This document shows positions 1 through 6,738 of a DNA stretch of 7,539 nucleotides, piece after piece. Location of the stretch: positions 1-7,539 of the forward strand of contig JAZRJL010000039.1 in assembly GCA_045645805.1 (NCBI GenBank). The letters run 5' to 3'. The position numbers and the translations under genes were made by a program. Within the stretch, counting starts at the first letter, position 1; the number at the start of each line of letters is the position of its first letter. The notes beneath the pieces were generated by a model. It was not told where the DNA came from, ran no database searches, and saw only the letters and a list, made by a program, of their open reading frames with translations. Source of the DNA: SIG440 sp045645805. Lineage in GTDB: Bacteria; Bacillota; Clostridia; Monoglobales; Monoglobaceae.

Positions 1-153
1 CAAAATATAATCCACACCTGATGATTGAAGCATTTTTGCACAAAGCAGGCCGCACATGCCGCCGCCAATAATCAACACATCCGTTTTTTTGTCACCTTTC
101 AAGGCTGCAAACTCAGGTAACTTTATACCTTCCCACCAAACTGATTTATTCAT
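1..153 (-). CDS. FAD-dependent oxidoreductase, N-terminal part (cut by window edge)
   Basis: Only the first 51 codons are present; the gene runs off the left edge. The protein begins MNKSVWWEGIKLPEF. At about residues 25-36 it has a hydrophobic strand followed by a glycine-rich turn (VLIIGGGMCGLLCA). This is the GxGxxG dinucleotide-binding fold that opens FAD enzymes of the D-amino-acid oxidase (DAO) superfamily. No signal peptide or membrane segment is seen, so it is probably cytosolic. ATGs at 156 and 153 are adjacent; 153 is chosen because it lies 6 nt from a GGAGG site, against 3 nt for 156. The gene follows the his operon on the same strand but sits behind a terminator, so it is probably a separate transcription unit. 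From memory, the opening (Trp-rich start, acidic loop, TDVLIIGGG) resembles clostridial FAD oxidoreductases that carry a C-terminal Rieske domain. That is inference, because the C-terminus is outside the window. Substrate unknown. Confidence 0.8.
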   Translation of the reverse strand, partial: MNKSVWWEGIKLPEFAALKGDKKTDVLIIGGGMCGLLCAKMLQSSGVDYIL

Positions 154-159
154 CATATA

Positions 160-164
160 CCTCC
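160..164 (-). promoter_or_regulatory. Ribosome binding site of the FAD oxidoreductase gene
   Basis: GGAGG on the minus strand. It lies 6 nt before the ATG at 153 and only 3 nt before the ATG at 156, so the second ATG of the pair is the better start. Confidence 0.75.
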
Positions 165-181
165 GTACATATTTTAACCTT

Positions 182-187
182 AGTATA
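182..187 (-). promoter_or_regulatory. Possible -10 element for the FAD oxidoreductase gene
   Basis: TATACT on the minus strand matches the sigma-A -10 consensus at five of six positions. It lies between the his terminator and the oxidoreductase gene, about 30 nt before the start codon. No good -35 hexamer is seen 16-18 nt upstream; that stretch is the T-rich arm of the terminator. A second candidate, TAAAAT at 171-176, also lacks a convincing -35. A promoter is expected here because a terminator precedes the gene, but its exact position is uncertain. Confidence 0.25.
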
Positions 188-190
188 TGC

Positions 191-235
191 ATAATAAAAA
201 CAAAAAAACCGCTGCCAGGCGGTTTTTTGTTTTTA
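191..235 (-). terminator. Rho-independent terminator of the his operon
   Basis: A perfect inverted repeat has arms at 203-212 and 219-228 (AAAAAACCGC / GCGGTTTTTT on the plus strand) around a 6-nt loop. On the minus strand the GC core (CCGC...GCGG) is followed by TTTTTTTGTTTTT, the expected U tract. The hairpin starts immediately after the TAA stop of the phosphatase gene (233-235), so it ends the his transcript. The flanking A and T runs make it symmetric, and it could also stop plus-strand transcription. Confidence 0.9.
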
Positions 236-1012
236 CAATTTGGCTAATTCAAAACCCAAATCCAAAGCAATTTTTTCGTACCTTTCAAAGCTTTGACAAA
301 GTGATTCTGTATTGTGGCTGTCACTTGTAAGGATTACTTTTCCGCCACCTTGACGTATATATTCAAGAATTTCATTTGACGGGTATGCCTCGGTACGATA
401 ACCCCTTGAAATCGCACCTGTATTAATTTCAAATACTGCAGGGGTTTTCAAAAGCTTGTCAACCGCTTTTTTCCATGCACTTACATATCTCGCATGTTCT
501 GTATCAAAAAGACAGTTACCCTCGTTAAATTTTGTTACCAAATCAAAGTGCCCTATTATATGAGCCTTTGTCTTTTCATACACATTCCCTACATTTTCAA
601 AATAATCCTCACAGAACCCGAAAAAGTCACCGTTATATGCAACATTTACCGTGTTGACAAAGTCCTCACGACTTGCATCCACCTCAAAATATACGCCATT
701 CTTCTTGACAAAATGAACCGAACCGATTACCAAATCATATCCGTCGATAGATTCCTCAGAATAGTAATCCTGCTCAACACCGCAAATGATGTTGATTTTG
801 TTATGGTATTTTTCAGCAAGTCTATGAATTTCATTTTTATAGTCTTCTATCTTGTCTTTCTTTATACAATAGCTGTCATCAAAATGGACATATGAATGAC
901 AGGTAAACCCCATCTTCTTTAAGCCTTTTTCAATTCCTGCCTGAACCATCTCTTCAGGTGAATTTTTTCCATCACAATAGGTTGTATGAATGTGATAATC
1001 ACTTAAAATCAT
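233..1012 (-). CDS. hisK: Histidinol-phosphatase, PHP family
   Basis: Hydrolyses L-histidinol phosphate to L-histidinol, the eighth step of histidine synthesis, in the cytosol. The 259-residue protein is a PHP-domain metal-dependent phosphatase, close to the usual family length. Candidate metal ligands are all visible: H7 and H9 (DYHIHT), D14, H39 (FTCHS), E80 (GVEQDYY), H100 (GSVHF), H155 (IGHFDLVTKFN), and D231 and H233 (TSDSHN). The FEINTGAISRGYR stretch at 194-206 is also typical of this phosphatase. It is the last gene of the operon; its ATG overlaps the hisIE stop by 4 nt (ATGA), with an AGGAG site about 10 nt upstream. It supplies the phosphatase that the short HisB here lacks. The same family is named hisJ in Bacillus and hisK in Lactococcus. 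Pathway context makes the assignment firm, since PHP proteins alone can have other substrates. Confidence 0.93.
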   Translation of the reverse strand: MILSDYHIHTTYCDGKNSPEEMVQAGIEKGLKKMGFTCHSYVHFDDSYCIKKDKIEDYKNEIHRLAEKYHNKINIICGVEQDYYSEESIDGYDLVIGSVHFVKKNGVYFEVDASREDFVNTVNVAYNGDFFGFCEDYFENVGNVYEKTKAHIIGHFDLVTKFNEGNCLFDTEHARYVSAWKKAVDKLLKTPAVFEINTGAISRGYRTEAYPSNEILEYIRQGGGKVILTSDSHNTESLCQSFERYEKIALDLGFELAKL

Positions 1013-1659
1013 TTTGTCATCTTCTCCTGCTTGACCTTGTGGTCAATAACATTTCTTGAAGCAAGCTCCTTGTGGATATCTTCAAGGGATATACCATTCT
1101 GAAGCATAAGAACCATAACATGATAGCAAAGGTCTGCAATTTCATAAACAGTTTCAGCCTTATCGTTGTCCTTTGCGGCAATTATAACCTCGGTACATTC
1201 CTCACCAACCTTTTTAAGAATTTTGTCCAGACCCTTTTCAAAAAGGTATGTTGTGTACGAGCCTTCCTTCTTCTCCTCTTTTCTGCCTTTAAGCATTGTC
1301 ATAAGGTCCTCAAGTGAAAATTCAAATTTCTCGTCACTTTGCCAGATTTCATTGTTAAAGCAGGACTCTGTACCTAAATGGCAGGCAGGACCTTCTTTTT
1401 CAACCACAACAACAAGAGCATCCTTGTCACAATCAGCAGTGATTGAAACAATGTGCTGATAGTTTCCGCTTGTTTCGCCTTTCAGCCAAAGTTCCTGTCT
1501 TGAACGGCTCCAGAAACAGGTTAAGCCTTTTTCCATTGAGATTTCAAGACTTTCACGATTCATATAAGCAAGGGTAAGTACCTTTTTGGTGATTGAATCA
1601 ACCACTATTGCAGGTATCAAACCTTTTTCATCAAATTTAAGTTCTTCAATATTTATCAT
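1009..1659 (-). CDS. hisIE: Bifunctional phosphoribosyl-AMP cyclohydrolase / phosphoribosyl-ATP pyrophosphatase
   Basis: Catalyses steps 2 and 3: removal of pyrophosphate from PR-ATP (HisE half), then opening of the adenine ring of PR-AMP (HisI half), giving ProFAR. The protein has 216 residues, a normal length for the fusion. HisI spans about residues 1-110: LAYMNRESL, SRSRQELWLKGETSGN, a D76-C77-D78-x-D80 cluster for Mg/Zn, and zinc ligands C93 and C100. HisE spans about 115-205: an all-helical MazG-like fold with E153/E154/E157 (GEECTE) and E173/D176 (EIADLCYH). The start at 1659 is where HisI proteins usually begin. The ribosome site is weak: AAAGG about 13 nt upstream, in a 27-nt gap after hisF. 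The stop overlaps the phosphatase start by 4 nt. There is no internal stop, so this is a true fusion and not two genes. Confidence 0.97.
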   Translation of the reverse strand: MINIEELKFDEKGLIPAIVVDSITKKVLTLAYMNRESLEISMEKGLTCFWSRSRQELWLKGETSGNYQHIVSITADCDKDALVVVVEKEGPACHLGTESCFNNEIWQSDEKFEFSLEDLMTMLKGRKEEKKEGSYTTYLFEKGLDKILKKVGEECTEVIIAAKDNDKAETVYEIADLCYHVMVLMLQNGISLEDIHKELASRNVIDHKVKQEKMTK

Positions 1660-1686
1660 AATATATACACAGCCTTTCTGTTAATT

Positions 1687-2445
1687 TCAAATTCTTACGG
1701 AAATGTCATTTTTTGCAAGTTCCGCCTTGAGGTCACAAATTTTCACTTCGCCGAAATGGAATATGGATGCTGCAAGTCCCGCATCCACCAAAGGAAGCTC
1801 CTTAAACAGCTTTACAAAATCCATAGTTCCGCCTGCACCGCCCGATGCAATAACAGGAACAGATACTGCATTACATACAGCATCAAGCATTTCAAGGTCA
1901 AAGCCGTTTTTTACGCCATCGGTATCAATGCTGTTTAAAACAACCTCACCTGCACCGTTTTCGGTACATCGTTTTATCCATTCAACAGCCTCCATACCCG
2001 TATTTTCTCTGCCGCCTTTGGCAAAAACTCTGAAAACACCGTCAACACGTTTGACGTCGGCAGAAATCACAACGCATTGGTCGCCGTAACGTTTTGCCGC
2101 CTCGTAAATGAGATTGGGATTTTTGATTGCTCCCGAATTAACGCTTATCTTGTCAGCACCGCATTTGAGTACACGTTCAAAATCATCAAGGGTGTTAATT
2201 CCGCCGCCAACCGTAAGGGGTATAAAAATCGTGCTTGCCACTTCACGCAGAATATCAGTAAACAGCTTGCGTTGTTCAAAGGATGCCGTTATATCATAAA
2301 AAACAAGCTCGTCAGCACCGCTTTCTGAATAATATTTTGCAAGCTCCACAGGTGACGAAACATCGGATATGCCCTGAGAATTTACACCCTTTACCACTCT
2401 GCCGTCCCTTACATCAAGGCACGGAATAATTCGTTTTGTTATCAT
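1687..2445 (-). CDS. hisF: Imidazole glycerol phosphate synthase, cyclase subunit
   Basis: Takes ammonia from the HisH glutaminase and converts PRFAR to imidazole glycerol phosphate plus AICAR, which returns to purine synthesis. The 252-residue protein has the expected length of a (beta/alpha)8 barrel. Catalytic aspartates are D11 (IPCLDVRDGRVVKG) and D130 (ISADVKR). Phosphate-binding segments are TVGGGI (78-83), SVNSGAI (101-107), GGRENTG (144-150) and ASGGAGG (200-206). The ATG overlaps the hisA stop by 4 nt (ATGA), with GAGGTG 5 nt upstream. It is next to its barrel paralogue hisA and one gene away from its partner hisH. Nothing is missing. Confidence 0.98.
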   Translation of the reverse strand: MITKRIIPCLDVRDGRVVKGVNSQGISDVSSPVELAKYYSESGADELVFYDITASFEQRKLFTDILREVASTIFIPLTVGGGINTLDDFERVLKCGADKISVNSGAIKNPNLIYEAAKRYGDQCVVISADVKRVDGVFRVFAKGGRENTGMEAVEWIKRCTENGAGEVVLNSIDTDGVKNGFDLEMLDAVCNAVSVPVIASGGAGGTMDFVKLFKELPLVDAGLAASIFHFGEVKICDLKAELAKNDISVRI

Positions 2446-3155
2446 TTTGCCACCTCGATTGCCTCTTTTAAATCTATTGCACCTGTGTAATATGCCTTGC
2501 CGATGATTGCACCGTAAATATCCATCTTCCTCAATTTCCTGACGTTTTCCATATCCGAAACGCCGCCTGATGCAACAATCTGCATATCAAGTCTTTGCGA
2601 AAGCTCCTTGTAAAGTTCAAGATTTGTGCCCTGCATAGCACCGTCCTTTGATATATCGGTACAAATAAGAGTCTTTACACCGATTTTCTGCATTTCCTCG
2701 CAAAATTCAAAGCAACTGAACTCTGACTTTTCAAGCCAGCCCTTTATTGCCACAAATCCATCCTTTATGTCTGCCCCAACAGCAATCTTCTCACCGTATT
2801 TCTCAACAGCTTTGTACAAAAAGTCACGGTTTTCAACCGCTGCCGTGCCAAGGATAACCCTGTCAACACCTGCCTCAATATATCTGTCAACGGTTTCCAT
2901 ACTGCGGATGCCGCCGCCTATTTCAACAAACAAACCTGTTTCACTTGCAATCTGCTTTACAATTTCAAGATTGGGAGTCTCACCGCTTTTTGCACCTTCA
3001 AGGTCAACCATGTGGATATGCGTTGCACCCTTTTCTTCAAAATCACGTGCAATTTCAATGGGGTTTTCGCTGTAAATTGTCATCTTGTCATATTCGCCCC
3101 TAAGAAGCCGCACCGCCTTGCCTTCATACAAATCAATCGCAGGAAAAATTATCAT
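2442..3155 (-). CDS. hisA: ProFAR isomerase (1-(5-phosphoribosyl)-5-[(5-phosphoribosylamino)methylideneamino]imidazole-4-carboxamide isomerase)
   Basis: Performs the Amadori-type isomerisation of ProFAR to PRFAR, step 4. The 237-residue (beta/alpha)8 barrel is of normal length. Visible catalytic residues are D8 (FPAIDLYEGKAVRL) and D129 (GADIKDG), with T166 in TDISKDG. Phosphate-binding glycines are GGGIR (80-84) and ASGGVS (195-200); LGTAAV lies at 102-107. The ATG at 3155 shares one base with the TAA of hisH (TAATG), with GGAGG 10 nt upstream. A dual HisA/TrpF (PriA) role, known in actinobacteria, is not suggested by the context. Confidence 0.97.
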   Translation of the reverse strand: MIIFPAIDLYEGKAVRLLRGEYDKMTIYSENPIEIARDFEEKGATHIHMVDLEGAKSGETPNLEIVKQIASETGLFVEIGGGIRSMETVDRYIEAGVDRVILGTAAVENRDFLYKAVEKYGEKIAVGADIKDGFVAIKGWLEKSEFSCFEFCEEMQKIGVKTLICTDISKDGAMQGTNLELYKELSQRLDMQIVASGGVSDMENVRKLRKMDIYGAIIGKAYYTGAIDLKEAIEVAK

Positions 3156-3778
3156 TATCTCGCTGCCTCCATTTCACAAAATGCCCTTAAAATATTAAGT
3201 CCAACCTCGCCACTTTTTTCAGGATGGAACTGACAGCCGCATACGTTTTTGTCAGCAACCGCTGCTGTAAGCTCTGCACCATACTCTGCTGTGGCAATCA
3301 CTGCATCATTGCAATTTGCACCGTAATACGAGTGAACAAAATATGCAAAGTCACCCTCCTTAATGTATTTGAAAATCGGATGCTTGCTTTCGCCGAAATG
3401 AAGTGCATTCCAACCAATATGTGGAATTTTTAAGTCCTTGGATATAACATCGGCAATTGGTCTTACCTCGCCTTTTATCAGTCCCAGTCCTTTATGCTCG
3501 CCATATTCAAAGCTTTTGTCAAAAAGCATCTGCATACCAAGGCAGATACCCATTATCGGCTTGCCCTTTGCCGCTTCATCAATCAAAACCTTATCAAGTC
3601 CTGTTGCCCGAAGTTTGTTTGCAGCGTCTTCAAACGCACCTACTCCGGGAAGGATGATTCGATCTGCTGACCTTAAAATGTCTTCGTCTCCGGTAACAAC
3701 AACCTCAGCACCGATTGCCGAAAATGAGCTTTGAAGGGAGAAAAGGTTACCCACACCATAGTCCAGTATCGCAACCAT
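3155..3778 (-). CDS. hisH: Imidazole glycerol phosphate synthase, glutamine amidotransferase subunit
   Basis: Hydrolyses glutamine and channels the ammonia into HisF. It is a class I glutamine amidotransferase of 207 residues, normal for the family. The catalytic triad is complete: nucleophile C79 in GICLGMQ, then H185 and E187 in QFHPEKSG. PGVGAFED (44-51) supplies the conserved loop near the oxyanion hole, and the protein opens with the usual ILDYGVGN (4-11). The start codon overlaps the hisB stop by one base (TAATG), with AAAGGGG upstream, and the stop overlaps the hisA start in the same way. HisH and HisF are separate here, unlike the fused HIS7 of fungi and plants. Confidence 0.98.
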   Translation of the reverse strand: MVAILDYGVGNLFSLQSSFSAIGAEVVVTGDEDILRSADRIILPGVGAFEDAANKLRATGLDKVLIDEAAKGKPIMGICLGMQMLFDKSFEYGEHKGLGLIKGEVRPIADVISKDLKIPHIGWNALHFGESKHPIFKYIKEGDFAYFVHSYYGANCNDAVIATAEYGAELTAAVADKNVCGCQFHPEKSGEVGLNILRAFCEMEAAR

Positions 3779-4365
3779 TAAAGTACCCCTTTCGTTGAAG
3801 GAATTTCATCTTTAGCCATTTCATCAATAGCCGCCGCCTGACGTAGGCTGCGTGCAACCGATTTGAAGGCACCCTCAATTATATGATGGGTATTTACCCC
3901 TGCAAGCTGATTGATGTGAAGGGTACATTCGCAATTTCTTACAAAACCAAGCCAAAATTCCTCCACAAGCTCGGTATCAAAATCTCCCACCTTTGCCGAG
4001 GGCAGATTTAAATTGTAACCAAGATAGCTTCTGCCCGAAAAATCAACTGCAGAAAGGATAAGTGCTTCGTCCATAGGAAGAATTATATCCCCGTAACGGC
4101 AGATACCGCATTTGTTACCAAGTGCCTCTTTGAAAGCAAGACCAAGAGTGATACCAATATCCTCAACTGTGTGGTGATAATCAACACAGGTGTCCCCGTC
4201 ACATTCAACCTTTAAATCAAATCTGCCGTGCTTTGCAAAAAGTGTCAGCATATGGTCCAAAAAGCCGCATCCGCTTTTTATTTCGCTTTGACCCTTGCCG
4301 TCAAGGTCAAGCTCAAGCTTTATTTTTGTTTCGGCTGTATTTCGCTCCTTTAAAACCTTTCTCAT
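3778..4365 (-). CDS. hisB: Imidazoleglycerol-phosphate dehydratase (monofunctional)
   Basis: Removes water from imidazole glycerol phosphate to give imidazole acetol phosphate, step 6, using manganese. The 195-residue protein is the dehydratase domain alone; the N-terminal HAD phosphatase domain of enterobacterial HisB is absent, which fits the separate PHP phosphatase downstream. The signatures form two internal-duplication halves: FLDHMLTLFAKHG (35-47, H38 and H46) with DYHHTVEDIGI (62-72, H64/H65/E68), and GVNTHHIIEGAFK (156-168, H160/H161/E164). The C-terminal STKGVL tail is present. The gene abuts the hisC stop with no gap and has a perfect AAGGAGG site inside the hisC 3' end. Confidence 0.98.
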   Translation of the reverse strand: MRKVLKERNTAETKIKLELDLDGKGQSEIKSGCGFLDHMLTLFAKHGRFDLKVECDGDTCVDYHHTVEDIGITLGLAFKEALGNKCGICRYGDIILPMDEALILSAVDFSGRSYLGYNLNLPSAKVGDFDTELVEEFWLGFVRNCECTLHINQLAGVNTHHIIEGAFKSVARSLRQAAAIDEMAKDEIPSTKGVL

Positions 4366-5424
4366 CTATAATTCCTCCTTTAAAATTTCTGCAATTGCCG
4401 CAAGAAATTTATCCATCTGTTCCTTTGTTCCAATCGTAATACGGTTATACTCCGCAATTCTCGCACCGCTAAAATGTCTTACAAGTATGCCGCGGCTGCG
4501 GAGCCCATTGTAAATTTTTTCACCCGAAATTTTGGGGTGCTTTGCAAAAATGAAGTTTGAGCCTGACATTGTTGTGACAAATCCCATATCATTCAAACAG
4601 GCAGTTGTATATTCGCGGTTTTCGCAAATTATTTGGCAGTTTGCTTTTGTATATTCCTCGTCCTGCATAACACCTATTCCTGCTGCCATTGTCATTTTGT
4701 TTATGTTGTAGGGATTTGTGGAATATTTGATTGTATTAAGGTCAGCAATAAGTTCCCTTGAGCCCACACCAAAGCCCAGTCTTGCACCTGCCATTGACCG
4801 TGATTTTGAAAATGTTTGTGTCACTAAAAGGTTATCATATTTCTTTATAAGTGAAACAGCACTCTCGTTTCCAAAATCCACATACGCCTCATCAACAACT
4901 ACCACATTATCAGGGTTTACCTTTATTACATCTTCAATCTGGTCAAGTGTCAGATAAATTCCCGTGGGGGCATTGGGGTTTGCAATAAACACTGTGCTTT
5001 TGCAGTTTTTGTAGTCGTCAATATTTATCTCAAAGCTATCGGTAAGGGGTATTTCCTTATATGGTACATTGTTAAGCTGTGCAAAAACCTTGTAAAAGCC
5101 ATAAGTTATGTCCGGAAAAACCGCTCCGTTTTCACAAAATGCCATAAATGCAAAGTTTAAAATCTCGTCAGAGCCGTTGGTTACCAAAACATTCTCATAT
5201 TCCACACCAAGATTTTCAGCAATCATCTCGGTCAGCCTGCGACATTCGGGGTCAGGATAAAGCTGAAGGCTTTTTGCCGCTTCTTCTGCCATTTTCTGTG
5301 CCTTTTCAGAGGGCGGAAACGGCAATTCGTTTGTATTCAGTTTAATCAAATTTTCTATCCTCGGCTGTTCACCGGGGGTATACGGTTCAAGATTCTTTAG
5401 TCTTGAACTGAAAAATCTGCTCAT
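4366..5424 (-). CDS. hisC: Histidinol-phosphate aminotransferase
   Basis: Transfers an amino group from glutamate to imidazole acetol phosphate, giving L-histidinol phosphate, step 7. It is a fold type I PLP enzyme of 352 residues from the chosen start, a normal length. Visible features: LNTNELP (29-35) at the substrate site; NGSDEI (83-88) for the PLP phosphate; N149 in NPNAPTG; D178 and Y181 in VDEAYVDF; Schiff-base lysine K207 in TFSKSRSMAGARLG with R215; and a substrate-carboxylate arginine at about R328 (RITIGT). The reading frame can be extended 12 codons upstream to a TTG at 5460. The ATG at 5424 is preferred because it has AGGAGT 7 nt upstream and the protein then starts MSRFFSSRL. 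A 39-nt gap separates it from hisD. Confidence 0.96.
   Translation of the reverse strand: MSRFFSSRLKNLEPYTPGEQPRIENLIKLNTNELPFPPSEKAQKMAEEAAKSLQLYPDPECRRLTEMIAENLGVEYENVLVTNGSDEILNFAFMAFCENGAVFPDITYGFYKVFAQLNNVPYKEIPLTDSFEINIDDYKNCKSTVFIANPNAPTGIYLTLDQIEDVIKVNPDNVVVVDEAYVDFGNESAVSLIKKYDNLLVTQTFSKSRSMAGARLGFGVGSRELIADLNTIKYSTNPYNINKMTMAAGIGVMQDEEYTKANCQIICENREYTTACLNDMGFVTTMSGSNFIFAKHPKISGEKIYNGLRSRGILVRHFSGARIAEYNRITIGTKEQMDKFLAAIAEILKEEL
4374..4380 (-). promoter_or_regulatory. Ribosome binding site of hisB, embedded in the end of hisC
   Basis: AAGGAGG, a full anti-Shine-Dalgarno match, 8 nt before the hisB ATG. The same bases encode the Lys-Glu-Glu of the HisC C-terminus, so a terminating hisC ribosome covers this site. 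Confidence 0.85.
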
Positions 5425-5431
5425 ATATATT

Positions 5432-5437
5432 ACTCCT
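5432..5437 (-). promoter_or_regulatory. Ribosome binding site that sets the hisC start
   Basis: AGGAGT, 7 nt before the ATG at 5424. This supports the ATG over the in-frame TTG at 5460, which lies upstream of the site. Confidence 0.75.
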
Positions 5438-5442
5438 GTCAT

Positions 5443-5457
5443 CCGCATATACTGCGG
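5443..5457. repeat. Short inverted repeat in the hisD-hisC gap
   Basis: CCGCA and TGCGG arms (5443-5447 and 5453-5457) surround a 5-nt loop. It would form a 5-bp hairpin in the mRNA between the hisD stop and the hisC ribosome site. There is no T tract after it, so it is not an intrinsic terminator. It could be chance or a minor mRNA-stability element. Confidence 0.4.
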
Positions 5458-5463
5458 CAAAAA

Positions 5464-6738
5464 TTAATCTTCAAATCTGATTGTTGCACTTTTTGCGTGG
5501 GCAGTAAGACCCTCTTTTTTTGCAAAACGGTCAATATCATACGCAACTCTCTTAAGTGCATCCCGTGTATAGTAGGTATACTGGGTCTTTTTGACAAAAT
5601 CATCAACCGAAAGCGGACTTGAGAACTTTGCCGTTCCCCCTGTGGGAAGAGTGTGGTTTGCTCCTGAAAGGTAGTCACCAAGTGCTTCGGGGCAGCTTCT
5701 GCCCATAAAGATTGACCCTGCATGGCGTATTCCGTCAAGATAGTCAAAGGGGTTGTCCACACAAAGTTCAAGATGCTCGGGAGCAATCTCGTTTGCAATC
5801 TCAATAACCTTTTTAAGGTCATCAGCAATAATTATTTTGCCATTATCATCAATTGAGCATCTTGCAATCTCCGCACGCTCAAGCTTCGGTATCTGCACCT
5901 CAAGCTCATCTGCAACAGCTTTTGCCAATGTTTCGCTGTCGGTAACAAGCACCGCACTTGCAAGCTTGTCGTGTTCTGCCTGAGAAAGTAAATCTGCTGC
6001 AACGTATCTTGGATTGCTTTTTCCATCCGCCACAACCAGAATTTCGCTTGGTCCTGCAATCATATCAATTGAAACCTGACCAAATACCTGTCGCTTAGCT
6101 TCAGCAACAAAGGCATTGCCAGGACCTACAATTTTGTCAACCTTAGGCACAGTTTCTGTTCCGTAAGCAAGTGCCGCAACAGCCTGAGCACCACCCAGCT
6201 TGAATATTTTGTCAACCCCTGCAATGTTTGCCGCAGCTAAGATTGCAGGATTGATTTTCCCATCAGAACCGGGAGGAGTCACAATAACAACCTGACGGCA
6301 GCCTGCGATTTTTGCAGGAATTGCATTCATCAATACCGTCGACGGATAAGCCGCTGTTCCACCCGGAACATAAAGACCTGCACGGTCAACAGGGATTACC
6401 TTCTGCCCTGTAACTATACCATCTTCGTCATTGATAATAAAACCGTGACGCACCTGTTTTTCATGGAACTTGCGAATGTTTGCCGCCGCCTTTTCAAGCA
6501 CCGCAACAAACTCAGGCTCAACCAAAGACATTGCTTCAGAAAGCTCATCCTTGCTTACTTCAAGTGTATCAAGCTTTGCCTTGTCAAACTTCTCGCAATA
6601 TTCAAATAACGCTTTGTCACCGTTTTGTTTTACATTTTCAATTATATCACTTACGATGGAGGTAACATCCACCTTTGGGGCAACTCTTGAAAAAATCTCT
6701 GAGTTTGAAACCTCGCCGTATTTAAGTATCTTTATCAT
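5464..6738 (-). CDS. hisD: Histidinol dehydrogenase
   Basis: Oxidises L-histidinol in two NAD-dependent steps, through bound histidinaldehyde, to L-histidine; these are the last two steps. The 424-residue protein is of family length. Zinc ligands are Q253 and H256 (SQAEHD), D355 (LGDYLSGANH) and H414 (LTAHAKSA). The acid-base pair is E321-H322 (IAPEHLEL). Other conserved blocks are AGLYVPGGTAAYPS (120-133), KIVGPGN (202-208), DMIAGPSE (225-232) and HTLPTGG (362-368). The ATG overlaps the hisG stop by 4 nt (ATGA), with GGAGG 10 nt upstream inside hisG. It follows hisG directly, while hisC comes after a 39-nt gap. Confidence 0.98.
   Translation of the reverse strand: MIKILKYGEVSNSEIFSRVAPKVDVTSIVSDIIENVKQNGDKALFEYCEKFDKAKLDTLEVSKDELSEAMSLVEPEFVAVLEKAAANIRKFHEKQVRHGFIINDEDGIVTGQKVIPVDRAGLYVPGGTAAYPSTVLMNAIPAKIAGCRQVVIVTPPGSDGKINPAILAAANIAGVDKIFKLGGAQAVAALAYGTETVPKVDKIVGPGNAFVAEAKRQVFGQVSIDMIAGPSEILVVADGKSNPRYVAADLLSQAEHDKLASAVLVTDSETLAKAVADELEVQIPKLERAEIARCSIDDNGKIIIADDLKKVIEIANEIAPEHLELCVDNPFDYLDGIRHAGSIFMGRSCPEALGDYLSGANHTLPTGGTAKFSSPLSVDDFVKKTQYTYYTRDALKRVAYDIDRFAKKEGLTAHAKSATIRFED

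Noticed and set aside
494..895. Plus-strand open frame of 133 codons
   Set aside because: It lies fully inside the minus-strand phosphatase gene, has no ribosome site that stands out, and its translation looks like antisense of the PHP domain.
1009..1659. Separate hisI and hisE genes
   Set aside because: One continuous frame joins both domains with a short linker and no internal stop or ribosome site.
2626..3075. Plus-strand open frame of 149 codons
   Set aside because: Antisense to hisA, which has intact motifs; the translation is Ser/Pro-rich and resembles no known family.
5425..5460. 12-codon N-terminal extension of hisC from a TTG
   Set aside because: The AGGAGT site lies between this TTG and the internal ATG at 5424, and the extension includes the hairpin region, so it is leader rather than coding.
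5439..5828. Minus-strand frame of 129 codons overlapping the 3' part of hisD
   Set aside because: Out-of-frame shadow of hisD; the hisD frame keeps all zinc and catalytic residues through the same region, so there is no frameshift.
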